Positions 26,390 through 35,045 are shown, counted from the first letter of the stretch. The stretch is DNA of 64,000 nt from VAZQ01 sp963827585 (GCA_963827585.1 CAWHCK010000060.1:124001-188000), one strand, 5' to 3'. The notes: generated by a model from the sequence alone, not told the origin. Translations and numbers: made by a program.

Positions 26390-26755
26390 GTGGATATCTC
26401 GGAAACTTGGCTACGCGAGATTCGGCAGTGGGCTGCTCGAACGGACAGCGTTCGAGAGGTTTGGTTGTTTGGAAGTCGCGCCAAAGAGGGCTCGCGGCCG
26501 GAAAGCGATGTCGATCTGGCAATCGTGCTGATGCCGCCGAGTAAGCGAACGGATTGGGCGCTCGCGAACTACTTCGAGTTCGGGGATGACTGGCAGCGCG
26601 AGTTGAGCACCGCCCTCGGCCAACACGTCAGCCTTGAGGCATTACTGCCGGATTCTCCGCAGGATAGAATGGTGCGCAGCACCGGCGTTCAGGTTTGGAG
26701 CCGGCCCCTCATGCAACCACCGGCCGGTTTCGAAATGATCGAGGGGCCCGAATAG
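26390..26755 (+). CDS. MNT-type nucleotidyltransferase, copy A
   Basis: 121 residues from a GTG start (MDISETWLREIRQW). The polymerase-beta-like motif is intact: VWLFGSRAKEGSRPESDVDL, with the GS dyad and the SDVDLAIV acidic pair. Minimal nucleotidyltransferases of this kind often pair with HEPN proteins in toxin-antitoxin modules and AMPylate the toxin, but no HEPN partner is visible here. It is followed by a small cysteine protein on the same strand. Function inferred only at family level. Confidence 0.75.
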   Translation: MDISETWLREIRQWAARTDSVREVWLFGSRAKEGSRPESDVDLAIVLMPPSKRTDWALANYFEFGDDWQRELSTALGQHVSLEALLPDSPQDRMVRSTGVQVWSRPLMQPPAGFEMIEGPE

Positions 26756-26854
26756 GCTGCCGGATTGGCGTCCGGGTCGGGGCGCTCACTTAGAGCGGTT
26801 GATTGCTTTCTCAAGGCGCCGCTGCCCCGGAGGGGAGTCACCGCGGAGGTGAGC

Positions 26855-27082
26855 ATGTATGAGGACAACGACGCTTGGCCGATCAAGTGCGCGGGGTGCC
26901 TTAACGAGTTCACAAAGACGGTCGGGCAGCTTAAGTCGAACCGGTCCATCCATTGCCCCGAGTGCGGATGCCTGCACACATACACGAGCGAAGATTTTGA
27001 TGACGCGCTTTCCAGGGCGAGGCGGAATCTATTTGACCCCTGGAAGAAGATGCTGCGCTTGCGCAGAGAAGAAGGACCATAA
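26855..27082 (+). CDS. Small zinc-ribbon protein, copy A
   Basis: 75 residues from the ATG after GGAGGTGAGC. Two CxxC pairs (IKCAGCLNEF and HCPECGCLH), about 25 residues apart, form a zinc ribbon, followed by a helical, basic tail (ALSRARRNLFDPWKKMLRLR). I do not recognise a named family. The copy in the second repeat unit is identical over the whole 75 residues, while flanking DNA differs, which supports a real coding gene under selection. It may be co-transcribed with the nucleotidyltransferase. Confidence 0.6.
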   Translation: MYEDNDAWPIKCAGCLNEFTKTVGQLKSNRSIHCPECGCLHTYTSEDFDDALSRARRNLFDPWKKMLRLRREEGP

Positions 27083-27135
27083 GACAGTAATGGAAGAGCA
27101 GTCCGCCGCTGCTGCTGTGCTGCGGGCACACGGAC

Positions 27136-27297
27136 TCAAATTCGTGCCCAGGCTTCCTCCGTTCTTGATTTAATTTGGATCGGCGGGCATGGAATCGAAC
27201 CGTAGGAGCAGAACACGCAGCAATCGCCCGCTTTCGGCTTGAGCCGCGCGTCGCATCCCTTGCAATCGTAGACGACCCGGCATGCGTCCGTCGGCAT
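27136..27297 (-). CDS. Cysteine-rich GDCCVFCSYG-type small protein, N-terminally truncated, copy A
   Basis: About 53 residues from MPTDACRVVYDCKGC to the end. The segment KPKAGDCCVFCSYGSIPCPP is characteristic of a small conserved proteobacterial protein that probably binds metal through its many cysteines. The usual N-terminal CxxC half is missing or scrambled upstream of the Met, so this is likely a remnant. It recurs in copy B. Confidence 0.5.
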   Translation of the reverse strand: MPTDACRVVYDCKGCDARLKPKAGDCCVFCSYGSIPCPPIQIKSRTEEAWARI

Positions 27298-27395
27298 CCG
27301 CTCGGTTGCCTGATGCCCGATTTCGGAAGGTGGTAATAATTGCAGGCACGTTGGATACGCTTCGGAATCGAAAGCGCAAACGCAAGCGTACGGCT

Positions 27396-27471
27396 CTAGT
27401 GCGGGTTTTGGATTTGAGTTCCGCATGATCTTGTGCAAATGATCTGCGGACTTCATATTCCGGGGCTCTAG
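27396..27471. repeat. CTAGTG...CTAG hairpin repeat, copy in unit A
   Basis: CTAGTGCGGGTTTTGGATTT opens the element and a degenerate complementary arm ending GGGGCTCTAG closes it. It matches the second hairpin of the pair in unit B. The preceding hairpin of the pair is heavily changed in this copy. Confidence 0.5.
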
Positions 27472-27521
27472 GGGGAGTCATCCTGGACAGGGGATGGTGG
27501 AGTCGAGGATAACGCCGGTAT

Positions 27522-28831
27522 TCACGGATTGCCCTTGGCCGCCCCATCCGCGGGCAGATGGGCGGTGAACGTCGCCCCCTGCCCGGGCACGCTCTCGATC
27601 GCCAACCGGCCGCCATGGCGGTTGAGGATGTGCTTGACCAGCGCCAGACCCAGCCCGGTCCCGCCCTGCGCGCGGCTTTCGGAGACATCGACGCGGTAGA
27701 AGCGCTCGGTCAGCCGCGGCAGATGTTCGGGGGCGATGCCCGGGCCACGGTCGCGCACCGCAACGCGCGCTTCACGCCTGCCGTCCGGGCCTTCGCCGGC
27801 GAACAGCGCGATGTCCACGCGCTTGCCCGAGGCCGGCATATTTCAGCGCATTCTCCACGAGGTTCTCGAACACCCGGATCAATTCGTCGCGATCGCCGGG
27901 CACGAAGATCGGTTTCGAGGTTCCCGACCGTTTTCACCTCGACGTCGCGGTCGCGCGCCAGGGTCTGCAGGCTGTCGGCGACCTGCCGGAGGATGGCGCC
28001 GAGATCGATCTGGGTTTCCGGCCGCAGATGGCGTTGAGCTCGATGCGCGAGAGCGACAGCAGATCGTCGATCAGGCGGGCCATGCGGTCCGCCTGCACCT
28101 GCATGATCGCAAGGAAGCGTTCGCGCGCCGCCGGATCCTCGCGCGCCGACCCGCGCAGCGTGTCGATGAAGCCGGAGAGCGCAGCCAGCGGAGTGCGCAG
28201 CTCATGGCTGGCATTGGCGACGAAGTCGGCCCGCATCTCCTCGACGCGGCGCAGCGGCGTGAGATCGTGGAACGCGAGCAGTACGAGGCCAGGCCTCGGA
28301 GCGAGCTGCCACCGACAGGATCGGCGTCACGATGGCCTCGTACCAGCGATCGAACGGCACCCGCTCGAAGAACTCGACGTGCTGGGCGCTCCCGCTCGCG
28401 CGCGCGCGGCGGATGGCCTCGAGGACTTCGGGCACCCGCAGCCCAAGCGAGACCGGCTCGCCCGGCCGTAGCGCCGGCGCGACCGCGCTCGCGCGGGCGT
28501 TGAGCGCAAGCACGTCGCCGCGGCGGTCGAGCGCCACCACCGGATCCGGTAGCCCGGCCAGCACCGCCTCGATCAGGGGATCGCCGATGCGCGGCGCCGG
28601 CGTCTCGGCGCGCGGCAGGGCGACCGGCAGCGTCTCGGCGCGAGCAGCCGTGATCAGCGCCGCCGCCGCGATGAGCCCGAAACCGGCCAGCGCGGCGCCC
28701 GCGCCGAGCGCGCCGAACGCCCACAGCGCGGCGAACACGATGGCCGCCGCTGCCAGCACGGGACGCGCAAGCATGAGGCCGCGCAGCCATCGGTTGGCCC
28801 GGATCTCCCGCTATCGTGAAGTCGCTGTCAT
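27522..28831 (-). pseudogene. phoR: Phosphate-regulon sensor kinase, degraded duplicate
   Basis: Aligns throughout with the intact phoR about 3.1 kb away but has at least five indels: after codon 5 near the N-terminus, and near 28310, 28030, 27925 and 27835. Separate frames still show the PAS-like segment (LPDPVVALDRRGDVLALNAR), the H-box (ANASHELRTPLAAL) and the G2 box (GGTGLGLALVKHIL). No single frame gives a kinase. It is either a true pseudogene left by the tandem duplication or a badly resolved repeat in the assembly. Confidence 0.82.
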
Positions 28832-28989
28832 GTCACGAAGGATACATAGGGCTTTGCGGCGGCAGCGACAATCGAACCCGGAGAGACGGGACGCGAGATA
28901 AAGGCCCCTTTTTCACCCGACACAAGCTGATGTGACGGCAGCGCGACAGTTGCGACACGCTTGTGTGCAGTGCGGGGACGGTAACAGAA

Positions 28990-29007
28990 CTGTCACATGA
29001 CTGTCGG
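28990..29007 (+). promoter_or_regulatory. Pho-box-like repeat upstream of the phoR duplicate
   Basis: CTGTCAC-ATGA-CTGTCGG, 6/7 and 5/7 matches to the consensus halves with the right 4-bp spacer, but on the plus strand while phoR is on the minus strand. The same sequence is conserved in the other unit at 32132. Confidence 0.4.
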
Positions 29008-29036
29008 ATGGCCGCGTTGCGCAGGGGCGGGAGGCC

Positions 29037-29514
29037 CTAAGTCGATCGATCTCGCGTCCTCCGATCGGAACGTCGCAGGCTCGTCCGCCACGCCGCTGCG
29101 GGCGGCGCGGCGTCAGTCGCCTTATCAGCTCCAGCGAGTTGTGCCGTGTCATCGCCGGAGGATGCCTCCAGATACGCGATCGCTGCCAGCAAGCGCTCCG
29201 GGTTGTCCTGGTAGAACGCAAGTCCGCTGTTGCACTTGGCACACAGGAGACCGCGTACCGTGCCGGTCGTGTGACAATGATCGACGGCGAGCCGCTCGTT
29301 CGGTTTCCTGCCGCAGATTGCGCAGGCGCCATTGTGCTGCTCCAGCATGACGTCGTAGTCTTCCAGGGAAATGCCGTAGACCACCTTGAAGCGCTTCTTG
29401 CGCTGCCATTGGCGCTCGCGCGTGAGCTGTCTTTCTCGATATGCGTGGTGGTAGCCGCTTGAGACGCCGGCGCTCGCGCAGCTCCTCCTTGTGGGACGCG
29501 CGGTAGCGGCGTGG
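29037..29514 (-). pseudogene. HNH endonuclease, 5'-truncated duplicate
   Basis: Carries the HNH core of the intact copy (CAICGRKPNERLAVDHCHTT, LLCAKCNSGLAFYQDNPE) but loses the basic N-terminal repeats at the duplication junction near 29515. A 2-base deletion near 29448 also shifts the frame upstream of the core. No plausible start remains, so it is a remnant. Confidence 0.78.
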
Positions 29515-29533
29515 GCTGCCTGGGAGCAGGCGG

Positions 29534-29899
29534 GTGGATATCTCGGAAACTTGGCTACGCGGGATTCGGCAGTGGGCTGCTCGAACGGACAGCGTTCGAG
29601 AGGTTTGGTTGTTTGGACGTCGTGCCAAAGAGGGCTCTCGGCCGGAAAGCGATGTCGATCTGGCAATCGTTCTGATGCCGCCGAGTAAGCGAACCGATTG
29701 GGCGCTCGCGAGCTACTTCGAGTTCGGGGATGACTGGCAGCGCGAGTTGAGCGCCGCCCTCGGCCAACACGTCAGCCTTGAGGCATTACTGCCGGATTCT
29801 CCGCAGGATAGAATGGTGCGCAGCACCGGTGTTCAGGTTTGGAGCCGGCCCCTCATGCAACCACCGGCCGGTTTCGAAATGATCGAGGGACCCGAATAG
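29534..29899 (+). CDS. MNT-type nucleotidyltransferase, copy B, altered active site
   Basis: 121 residues, GTG start, nearly identical to copy A. The key dyad is changed: VWLFGRRAKEGSRPESDVDL has Arg where copy A has the conserved Ser of the GS motif. The downstream acidic SDVDLAIV is kept. The copy may therefore be inactive or altered. It sits right after the duplication junction, so its upstream DNA differs from that of copy A and comes from the truncated HNH gene. Confidence 0.72.
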   Translation: MDISETWLRGIRQWAARTDSVREVWLFGRRAKEGSRPESDVDLAIVLMPPSKRTDWALASYFEFGDDWQRELSAALGQHVSLEALLPDSPQDRMVRSTGVQVWSRPLMQPPAGFEMIEGPE

Positions 29900-29995
29900 G
29901 CTGCCGGATTGGCGTCCGGTGGCGCTCACTTAGCGCGCCTTGAGGGAATTAGTCAAGGCGCCGCTGCCCCGGAGGGAGTCACCACGGAGGTGAGC

Positions 29996-30223
29996 ATGTA
30001 TGAGGACAACGACGCTTGGCCGATCAAGTGCGCGGGGTGCCTTAACGAGTTCACAAAGACGGTCGGGCAGCTCAAGTCGAACCGGTCCATCCATTGCCCC
30101 GAGTGCGGATGCCTGCACACATACACGAGCGAAGATTTTGATGACGCGCTTTCCAGGGCGAGGCGGAATCTATTCGACCCCTGGAAGAAGATGCTGCGCT
30201 TGCGCAGAGAAGAAGGACCATAA
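29996..30223 (+). CDS. Small zinc-ribbon protein, copy B
   Basis: 75 residues identical to the copy A product, with the same GGAGGTGAGC ribosome-binding site. Nucleotide differences between copies inside the gene are silent, whereas the leader just upstream has indels. That pattern supports coding function. Two CxxC pairs and a basic helical tail; family not recognised. Confidence 0.6.
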   Translation: MYEDNDAWPIKCAGCLNEFTKTVGQLKSNRSIHCPECGCLHTYTSEDFDDALSRARRNLFDPWKKMLRLRREEGP

Positions 30224-30276
30224 GACAGTAATGGAAGAGCAGTCCGCCGCTGCTGCTGTGCTGCGGGCACACGAAC

Positions 30277-30438
30277 TCAAATTCGTGCCCAGGCCTCCTC
30301 CGTTCTTGATTTAATTTGGATCGGCGGGCATGGAATCGAACCGTAGGAGCAGAACACGCAGCAATCGCCCGCCTTCGGCTTGAGCCGCGCGTCGCACCCC
30401 TTGCAATCGTAGACGACCCGACATGCGTCCGTCGGCAT
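30277..30438 (-). CDS. Cysteine-rich GDCCVFCSYG-type fragment, copy B
   Basis: 53 residues, same as copy A (GCDARLKPKAGDCCVFCSYG). An in-frame TAG five codons upstream of the Met closes the frame, so the N-terminal half found in other members is absent. A hairpin repeat starts just beyond. It may be a remnant or a short functional metal-binding peptide. Confidence 0.45.
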   Translation of the reverse strand: MPTDACRVVYDCKGCDARLKPKAGDCCVFCSYGSIPCPPIQIKSRTEEAWARI

Positions 30439-30450
30439 GCGCTCGGTTGC

Positions 30451-30616
30451 CTAGTGCCCGATTCCGAAGTTCGTCACACCTTGCAGCACGCTCAATACGA
30501 ACTTCGGAAGTCGAAAGGACACTAGCAAACCTATGGGTTCAGTGCGGGTTTTGGATTTGAAGTTCCTGTACGAGATTGCCGCGAAGACTGCAGGAACTTC
30601 AAATCCACCGCACTAG
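30451..30616. repeat. Paired CTAGTG/CACTAG hairpin repeats
   Basis: Two palindromes in tandem: CTAGTGCCCGATTCCGAAGT ... GGACACTAG, then, after a CAAACCTATGGGTT spacer, AGTGCGGGTTTTGGATTTGA ... CCGCACTAG. Arms are long and nearly perfect but the two hairpins have different arm sequence. The pair recurs at 55753-55917 with a similar spacer. Confidence 0.7.
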
Positions 30617-30665
30617 TGCCCGCATCCCGGACAGGTGATGGTGGAGTCGAGGATCACGCCGGTGG

Positions 30666-31973
30666 TCACGGATTGCCCTTGGCCGCCCCATCCGCGGGCA
30701 GATGGGCGGTGAACGTCGCTCCCTGCCCGAGCACGCTCTCGATCGTCAGCCGGCCGCCGTGGCGGTTGAGGATGTGCTTGACCAGCGCCAGGCCAAGCCC
30801 GGTGCCGCCTTGGGCGCGGCTTTCGGAGACATCGACGCGGTAGAAGCGCTCGGTCAGCCGCGGCAGATGCTCGGGGGCGATGCCGGGACCGCGGTCGCGC
30901 ACCGAGATGCGCGTCTCGCGGCGGCCGTCCGGCCCTTCGCCGGAGGACAGCGCGATGTCGACCCGCTTGCCCGAGGCCGCGTATTTCAGCGCGTTCTCCA
31001 CCAGGTTCTCGAACACCCGTATCAATTCGTCGCGATCGCCGGGCACGAAGGTCGGGCTCGAGGTTCCCACCGTCTTGACCTCGACGTCGCGGTCGCGCGC
31101 CAGCGTCTGCAGGCTGTCGGCGACCTGCCGGAGGATGGCGCCGAGATCGACCTGGGTGTCGGGCCGCAGATGTGCGTTGAGCTCGATGCGCGACAGCGAC
31201 AGCAGATCGTCGATCAGGCGGGCCATGCGGTCGGCCTGCACCTGCATGATCGCAAGGAAGCGTTCGCGCGCTGCCGGGTCCTCGCGCGCCGATCCTCGCA
31301 GCGTGTCGATGAAGCCGGAGAGCGCGGCCAGCGGCGTGCGCAGCTCATGGCTTGCATTGGCGACGAAGTCGGCCCGCATTTCCTCGACGCGCCGCAGCGG
31401 CGTGAGATCGTGGAACGCCAGCAGCACCAGGCCGGGCCTGGGGGCGAGCCCGCCGGACAAGATCGGCGTCACGATGGCCTCGTACCAGCGATCGAACGGC
31501 ACGCGCTCGAAGAACTCGACGTGCTGGGCGCTCCCGGTCGCGCGCGCGCGGCGGATGGCCTCGAGCACCTCGGGCACGCGCAGCCCAAGCGAGACCGGCT
31601 CGCCGCGACGCAGCGCAGGCGCGACCGCGCCCGCCCGCGCGTTGAGCGCAACCACGTCGCCGCGGCGGTCGAGCGCTACCACCGGATCCGGCAGCCCGGC
31701 CAGCACCGCCTCGATCAGGGGGTCGCCGATGCGCGGCGCCGGCGTCTCGTCGCGCGGCAGGGCGACCGGCGGCGCCTCGGCACCGGCGGTTGCAATCAGC
31801 GCCGCCGCCGCGATGAGCACGAAGCCGACCACGGCCGGCGCCACGGTGATCGCCCCGAGCGCCCACAGCGCGGCGAATACGATCGCGGCCGCCCCCAGCA
31901 CGTGACGCGTGCGCTTGAGGCCGTGCAGCCACCGGCTCGACCGGATCTCCGAGCTATCGTGAGTCGCTGTCAT
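30666..31973 (-). CDS. phoR: Phosphate regulon sensor histidine kinase
   Basis: 435 residues, intact. Two N-terminal transmembrane helices (about 27-62), a PAS domain (about 90-195), the dimerisation/phosphorylation helix with His209 (ANASHELRTPLAALSGFID), and the ATPase domain with N-box FENLVENALKYA, G1 VRDRGPGIAPEHLPRLTERF and G2 GGTGLGLALVKHI. PhoR phosphorylates PhoB at low phosphate. It is on the pst strand but now about 10 kb from pstS. An old copy of the gene lies between them. Confidence 0.94.
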   Translation of the reverse strand: MTATHDSSEIRSSRWLHGLKRTRHVLGAAAIVFAALWALGAITVAPAVVGFVLIAAAALIATAGAEAPPVALPRDETPAPRIGDPLIEAVLAGLPDPVVALDRRGDVVALNARAGAVAPALRRGEPVSLGLRVPEVLEAIRRARATGSAQHVEFFERVPFDRWYEAIVTPILSGGLAPRPGLVLLAFHDLTPLRRVEEMRADFVANASHELRTPLAALSGFIDTLRGSAREDPAARERFLAIMQVQADRMARLIDDLLSLSRIELNAHLRPDTQVDLGAILRQVADSLQTLARDRDVEVKTVGTSSPTFVPGDRDELIRVFENLVENALKYAASGKRVDIALSSGEGPDGRRETRISVRDRGPGIAPEHLPRLTERFYRVDVSESRAQGGTGLGLALVKHILNRHGGRLTIESVLGQGATFTAHLPADGAAKGNP

Positions 31974-32131
31974 GTCACGTCTGATACATACGGCTTTGCG
32001 GCGGCAGCGACAATCGAACCCGGAGAGACGGGACGCGAGATAAAGGCCCCTTTTTCACCCGACACAAGCTGATGTGACGGCAGCGCGACAGTTGCGACAC
32101 GCTTGTGTGCAGTGCGGGGACGGTAACAGAA

Positions 32132-32149
32132 CTGTCACATGACTGTCGG
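32132..32149 (+). promoter_or_regulatory. Pho-box-like repeat upstream of intact phoR
   Basis: CTGTCAC-ATGA-CTGTCGG, about 160 bp before the phoR start and just past the HNH stop codon, on the strand opposite to phoR. Its conservation in both repeat units, in a stretch where the copies are otherwise almost identical, hints at function but does not prove it. Confidence 0.4.
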
Positions 32150-32176
32150 ATGGCCGCGTTAGGGGCGGACGGGGCC

Positions 32177-32896
32177 CTAAGTCGATGATTTCGTGTCCTC
32201 CCGTCGGAACGTCGCCGGCTCGTCCGCCACGCCGCTTCCGGGCGGCGCGGCATCAGTCGCCTTATCAGCTCCATCGAGTTGCGCCGTGTCATCGCCGGAG
32301 GATGCCTCCAGATACGCGATCGCCGCCTGCAAGCGCTCCGGGTTGTCCTGGTAGAACGCAAGTCCGCTGTTGCACTTGGCGCACAGGAGACCGCGTACCG
32401 TGCCGGTCGTGTGACAATGATCGACGGCGAGCCGCTCGTCCGGTTTCCTGCCGCAGATTGCGCAAGCGCCATTCTGCCGCTCCAGCATGACGTCGTAGTC
32501 TTCCAGGGAAATCCCGTAGACCACCTTGAAGCGCTTCTTGCGCTGCCATTGGCGCTCGCGCGCGAGCTGTCTTTCTCGATATGCGTGGTCGGTCAGCCGC
32601 TTGAGACGCCGGCGCTCGCGCAGCTCCTCCTTGTGGGACGCGCGGTAGCGGCGTCGGGCTGCACGAACGTTCTCTCGATAGACGGGATCGACCTCCCATC
32701 TGCGCCGGTGGCGCTCCCGCAGCTCCTCCTTGTGGGATTCACGGTAGCGGCGCCGGGCCGCACGGATGTTCTCTCGATAGGCGGGATCGGATTTCCATCT
32801 GCGCTGGTGGCGCGCCCGCAGCTCCTCCTTGTGAGATTCGCGGTAGCGGCGCCGAGCCGCACGAATTCTCTCTCGATATTCCGCATTTTTTTTCAC
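32177..32896 (-). CDS. HNH endonuclease (endonuclease VII type) with basic tandem repeats
   Basis: 239 residues. Residues 7-105 are three 33-residue repeats built on YREx-[IV]-RAARRRYRxSHKEELR, highly basic and helical. The core has CAIC (145-148), DHCH (159-162) and CAKC (172-175), so a zinc site and the DH/H catalytic pair of endonuclease VII-like HNH proteins are complete. The C-terminal 45 residues are acidic and disordered. Enzymes of this family occur in phages and as orphan genes. It precedes phoR by about 200 bp on the same strand. Role unknown. Confidence 0.82.
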   Translation of the reverse strand: MKKNAEYRERIRAARRRYRESHKEELRARHQRRWKSDPAYRENIRAARRRYRESHKEELRERHRRRWEVDPVYRENVRAARRRYRASHKEELRERRRLKRLTDHAYRERQLARERQWQRKKRFKVVYGISLEDYDVMLERQNGACAICGRKPDERLAVDHCHTTGTVRGLLCAKCNSGLAFYQDNPERLQAAIAYLEASSGDDTAQLDGADKATDAAPPGSGVADEPATFRREDTKSST

Positions 32897-33152
32897 AAAC
32901 CGTCTCCTCGTCCATTAGCGTTTCGAAAGCATCTATTTGCAGGTCCTCGAGACTGGGCAGCCGGAAGCGTCCGGCAGCGAACGACGATTGCGCAGACGCG
33001 CCGTTTCGGCGCGCGGCGAAGGCGCTCCGCGAAATGGAGAAGCCATGGTGTCGAGGCTGCCGGCGTGCGCGCCGCGCGAGATCAGTCAGGCTCGCGCAAG
33101 GGCCTCTCCCGCACGGCACGGCAGGGCCGAGCCGCGGGATCGGAGGTCAAGG

Positions 33153-33319
33153 CGCAGTCTTGGAGAATGCGCCTTTTGTAGGTGACTCACGTAACGTAGT
33201 CAACTAGAAAATTGGCCATGGCAAAAAATTCTGCGTAATCATGACATTAAGCCTCGATCAGTGGCCATTGCGCAGATTGGAGAATACGCCTTTTATGGGC
33301 CATTCACGAAACGTAGTCG
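33153..33319. repeat. Imperfect 48-bp direct repeat
   Basis: CGCAGTCTTGGAGAATGCGC continuing to ACGTAACGTAGTCA (33153-33202) recurs as CGCAGATTGGAGAATACGCC continuing to ACGAAACGTAGTCG (33271-33318). The unit between is AT-rich. This could be a remnant of a mobile-element boundary. The rest of 32897-33544 contains no gene I can support. Confidence 0.5.
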
Positions 33320-33544
33320 ATGGGGAGTCGTGCTCCGATGCGCTGGCGCCCGCGGTCGCGCAGCTGCCGTCGGGGGCTTCGGACGCTGCACGCATCAGCG
33401 GGCGGGCACCTACAGCGCGCGCGTCTTGTCGACTTGGGATCAGGCTTCCGACCGGAGCGAGATCGCATCGGATTGCAGCCTCCCCTGCGAAACCATCTGT
33501 CGCCCTCAGAGTTGTAAAGCTGGTCGTGTCGCGGAGATTTATCC

Positions 33545-33808
33545 ATGAGCATTCTTTGGACCATCATCATCGGCTTCGTTGCGGGTGTGATCGCAAAACT
33601 AATTCACCCGGGTCCGAACGAGCCTTCCGGCTTCATCCTCACAACCATCCTCGGCATCGCCGGTGCGCTCGTCGCCACGTACCTCGGGCAGGCGATCGGC
33701 TGGTATCAGGCCGGTGAAGGCGCCGGGCTGATCGGTGCCGTTGTTGGCGCCCTTATCGTCCTGGTGATCTGGGGCTTCGTCGCTCGGCGCGAAACAAGAG
33801 CAGCCTAG
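33545..33808 (+). CDS. GlsB/YeaQ/YmgE-family stress membrane protein
   Basis: 87 residues with three hydrophobic helices. MSILWTIIIGFVAGVIAKLI, the HPGPNEPSGFILTTILGIAG stretch and the final VIWGFVARR match the YeaQ/YmgE (transglycosylase-associated) family of inner-membrane proteins induced by stress. It opens the block of stress-type genes. No GGAAC promoter was found upstream. Confidence 0.9.
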   Translation: MSILWTIIIGFVAGVIAKLIHPGPNEPSGFILTTILGIAGALVATYLGQAIGWYQAGEGAGLIGAVVGALIVLVIWGFVARRETRAA

Positions 33809-33869
33809 AGAACCTGTTCGGCACGCTAAAGCGCGTTCCGATGAAGTTGAACCAGGACAGCGGAAAGCC

Positions 33870-34732
33870 CTAGCGATTACCGAGATCGGGGTCTTGCAGG
33901 AGCAAGGAAGCGAGCTCCTTGTGCGTGCTCATGAGCTCCCTGACGTCGTCCTCGATTTCAAGACCGGGATGAACAACCGTCCAAAAATGAGCTGTTCTGA
34001 TGAATGCCAGAAGCGCAAGCAGATACTCGACGCGTCTGCCGCCAAGGGTTCGCCGCAACGCCTGCCGGGCGCGCTCGGACTGCGTCGGCTCGACAAAGAT
34101 CAACGCGGAAGCGGCAAAGATCCAGTCTTCAATCTCGCTGTCCGGGGCAGGCCAATCGATGGGCCCTTTGATGGCCGCAAGGCCCTCATAAACCGGTTCG
34201 AGCTGCCGCCGCCACGGCGGCGGCGCCGTGAGAAGCTTGAGCGCCTGCTCGATGGTTTGCGGCGCGGCCGAAACATCACCCGATGAATGGCCGTAGCCCA
34301 CCAGAAATCCGCAGTGGCGAACGATGCAGTAACGGACTTCGCAGAAGCGCGACAGGAAGACGAACAACCGCTCCTTGAAAAGCGAGGGAATGGGACTTCG
34401 ATATAAGCCGACTTGGCGAAGTCCCAAAGCTTCTCGACGACCTCCGGCGCATCCGGAGCCGACATGAAGAAATTGGGTATGAGCCCCAAGCGCCGGGTTA
34501 TTTCGCAGTGCAACGAGCCCAGGTTGGCCAGAGCGATGGCCGCAAGCCGGTCAGGATTGCGCTCACCGCGCTGCGCGGCCTCGATAATCTTCTTGGCCAG
34601 GATTTTTTGCACGACCGGCGGCTGGCCGCCGGGGTGCAAGGACAGACAGGCGATGTCATAGGCCTTGCCCAGAGCCTGGGTCGCCTCGGCGTCGAATCCG
34701 CTATCCCTGAAAACCGGTACGATCGAGGACAC
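33870..34732 (-). CDS. Predicted sensory-domain protein, frameshifted
   Basis: About 287 residues in two frames. The first frame gives MSSIVPVFRDSGFDAEATQA and LHCEITRRLGLIPNFFMSAP DAPEVVEKLWDFAKSAYIEV; the second continues with IPSLFKERLFVFLSRFCEVR YCIVRHCGFLVGYG. One missing C at about 34394 restores continuity. The LIPNFF ... FKERLFVFLSRFCEVRYCI region resembles a helical domain found at the N-terminus of some alphaproteobacterial hybrid histidine kinases, probably with a carboxymuconolactone-decarboxylase-like fold. Here it is free-standing. Function unknown. Confidence 0.55.
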
Positions 34733-35045
34733 CGCACCTACCCCTGACGCTGCACACCAAGCGCTATGGTCTATCAGTCACCGACGCCGCGGCAAAGCTG
34801 TCGGGCCGGGAATGACCGGGATTTGTAGCCGATCAACGCGGTCTCGATAGGCACCACCAACCGTACCGTGACGCAAGATGCTCTGCCAAGTGCGAAGCTC
34901 GCTTTGGGTCAAGCGGCAAGGCTCGGAATGAGCAAATGTTTTCCGGTTTGCCACCGACAGCGACGACCGGAGACCGGTACCACTTTTCCGGATCATGCTC
35001 TAGCGGTGGCGACGAGAGCGGACGGGTTGGCCGCTGCAGGCTGTC

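Larger units (their letters stand above)
26371..32657. repeat. 3.14-kb tandem duplication
   Basis: Copy A is 26371-29514 and copy B 29515-32657. Each contains, in order, a nucleotidyltransferase (+), a small zinc-ribbon gene (+), a cysteine-rich fragment (-), phoR (-) and an HNH endonuclease (-). The 5-mer GCTGC stands at the start of copy A, at the junction and at the end of copy B, which suggests duplication by microhomology. Copies differ at many positions; the nucleotidyltransferase part is about 97-98% identical by eye while phoR is visibly more diverged and full of indels in copy A. Confidence 0.88.

Noticed and set aside
30451..30616. CRISPR array
   Set aside because: Repeats are single long palindromes, not regularly spaced direct repeats with unique spacers, and no cas genes are present.
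32177..32896. Homing endonuclease within an intron
   Set aside because: No intron borders or interrupted host gene could be seen; the gene stands alone upstream of phoR.
32739..33119. A 126-residue minus-strand frame upstream of the HNH gene
   Set aside because: It overlaps the basic-repeat region in another frame and shows no family sequence or ribosome-binding site.
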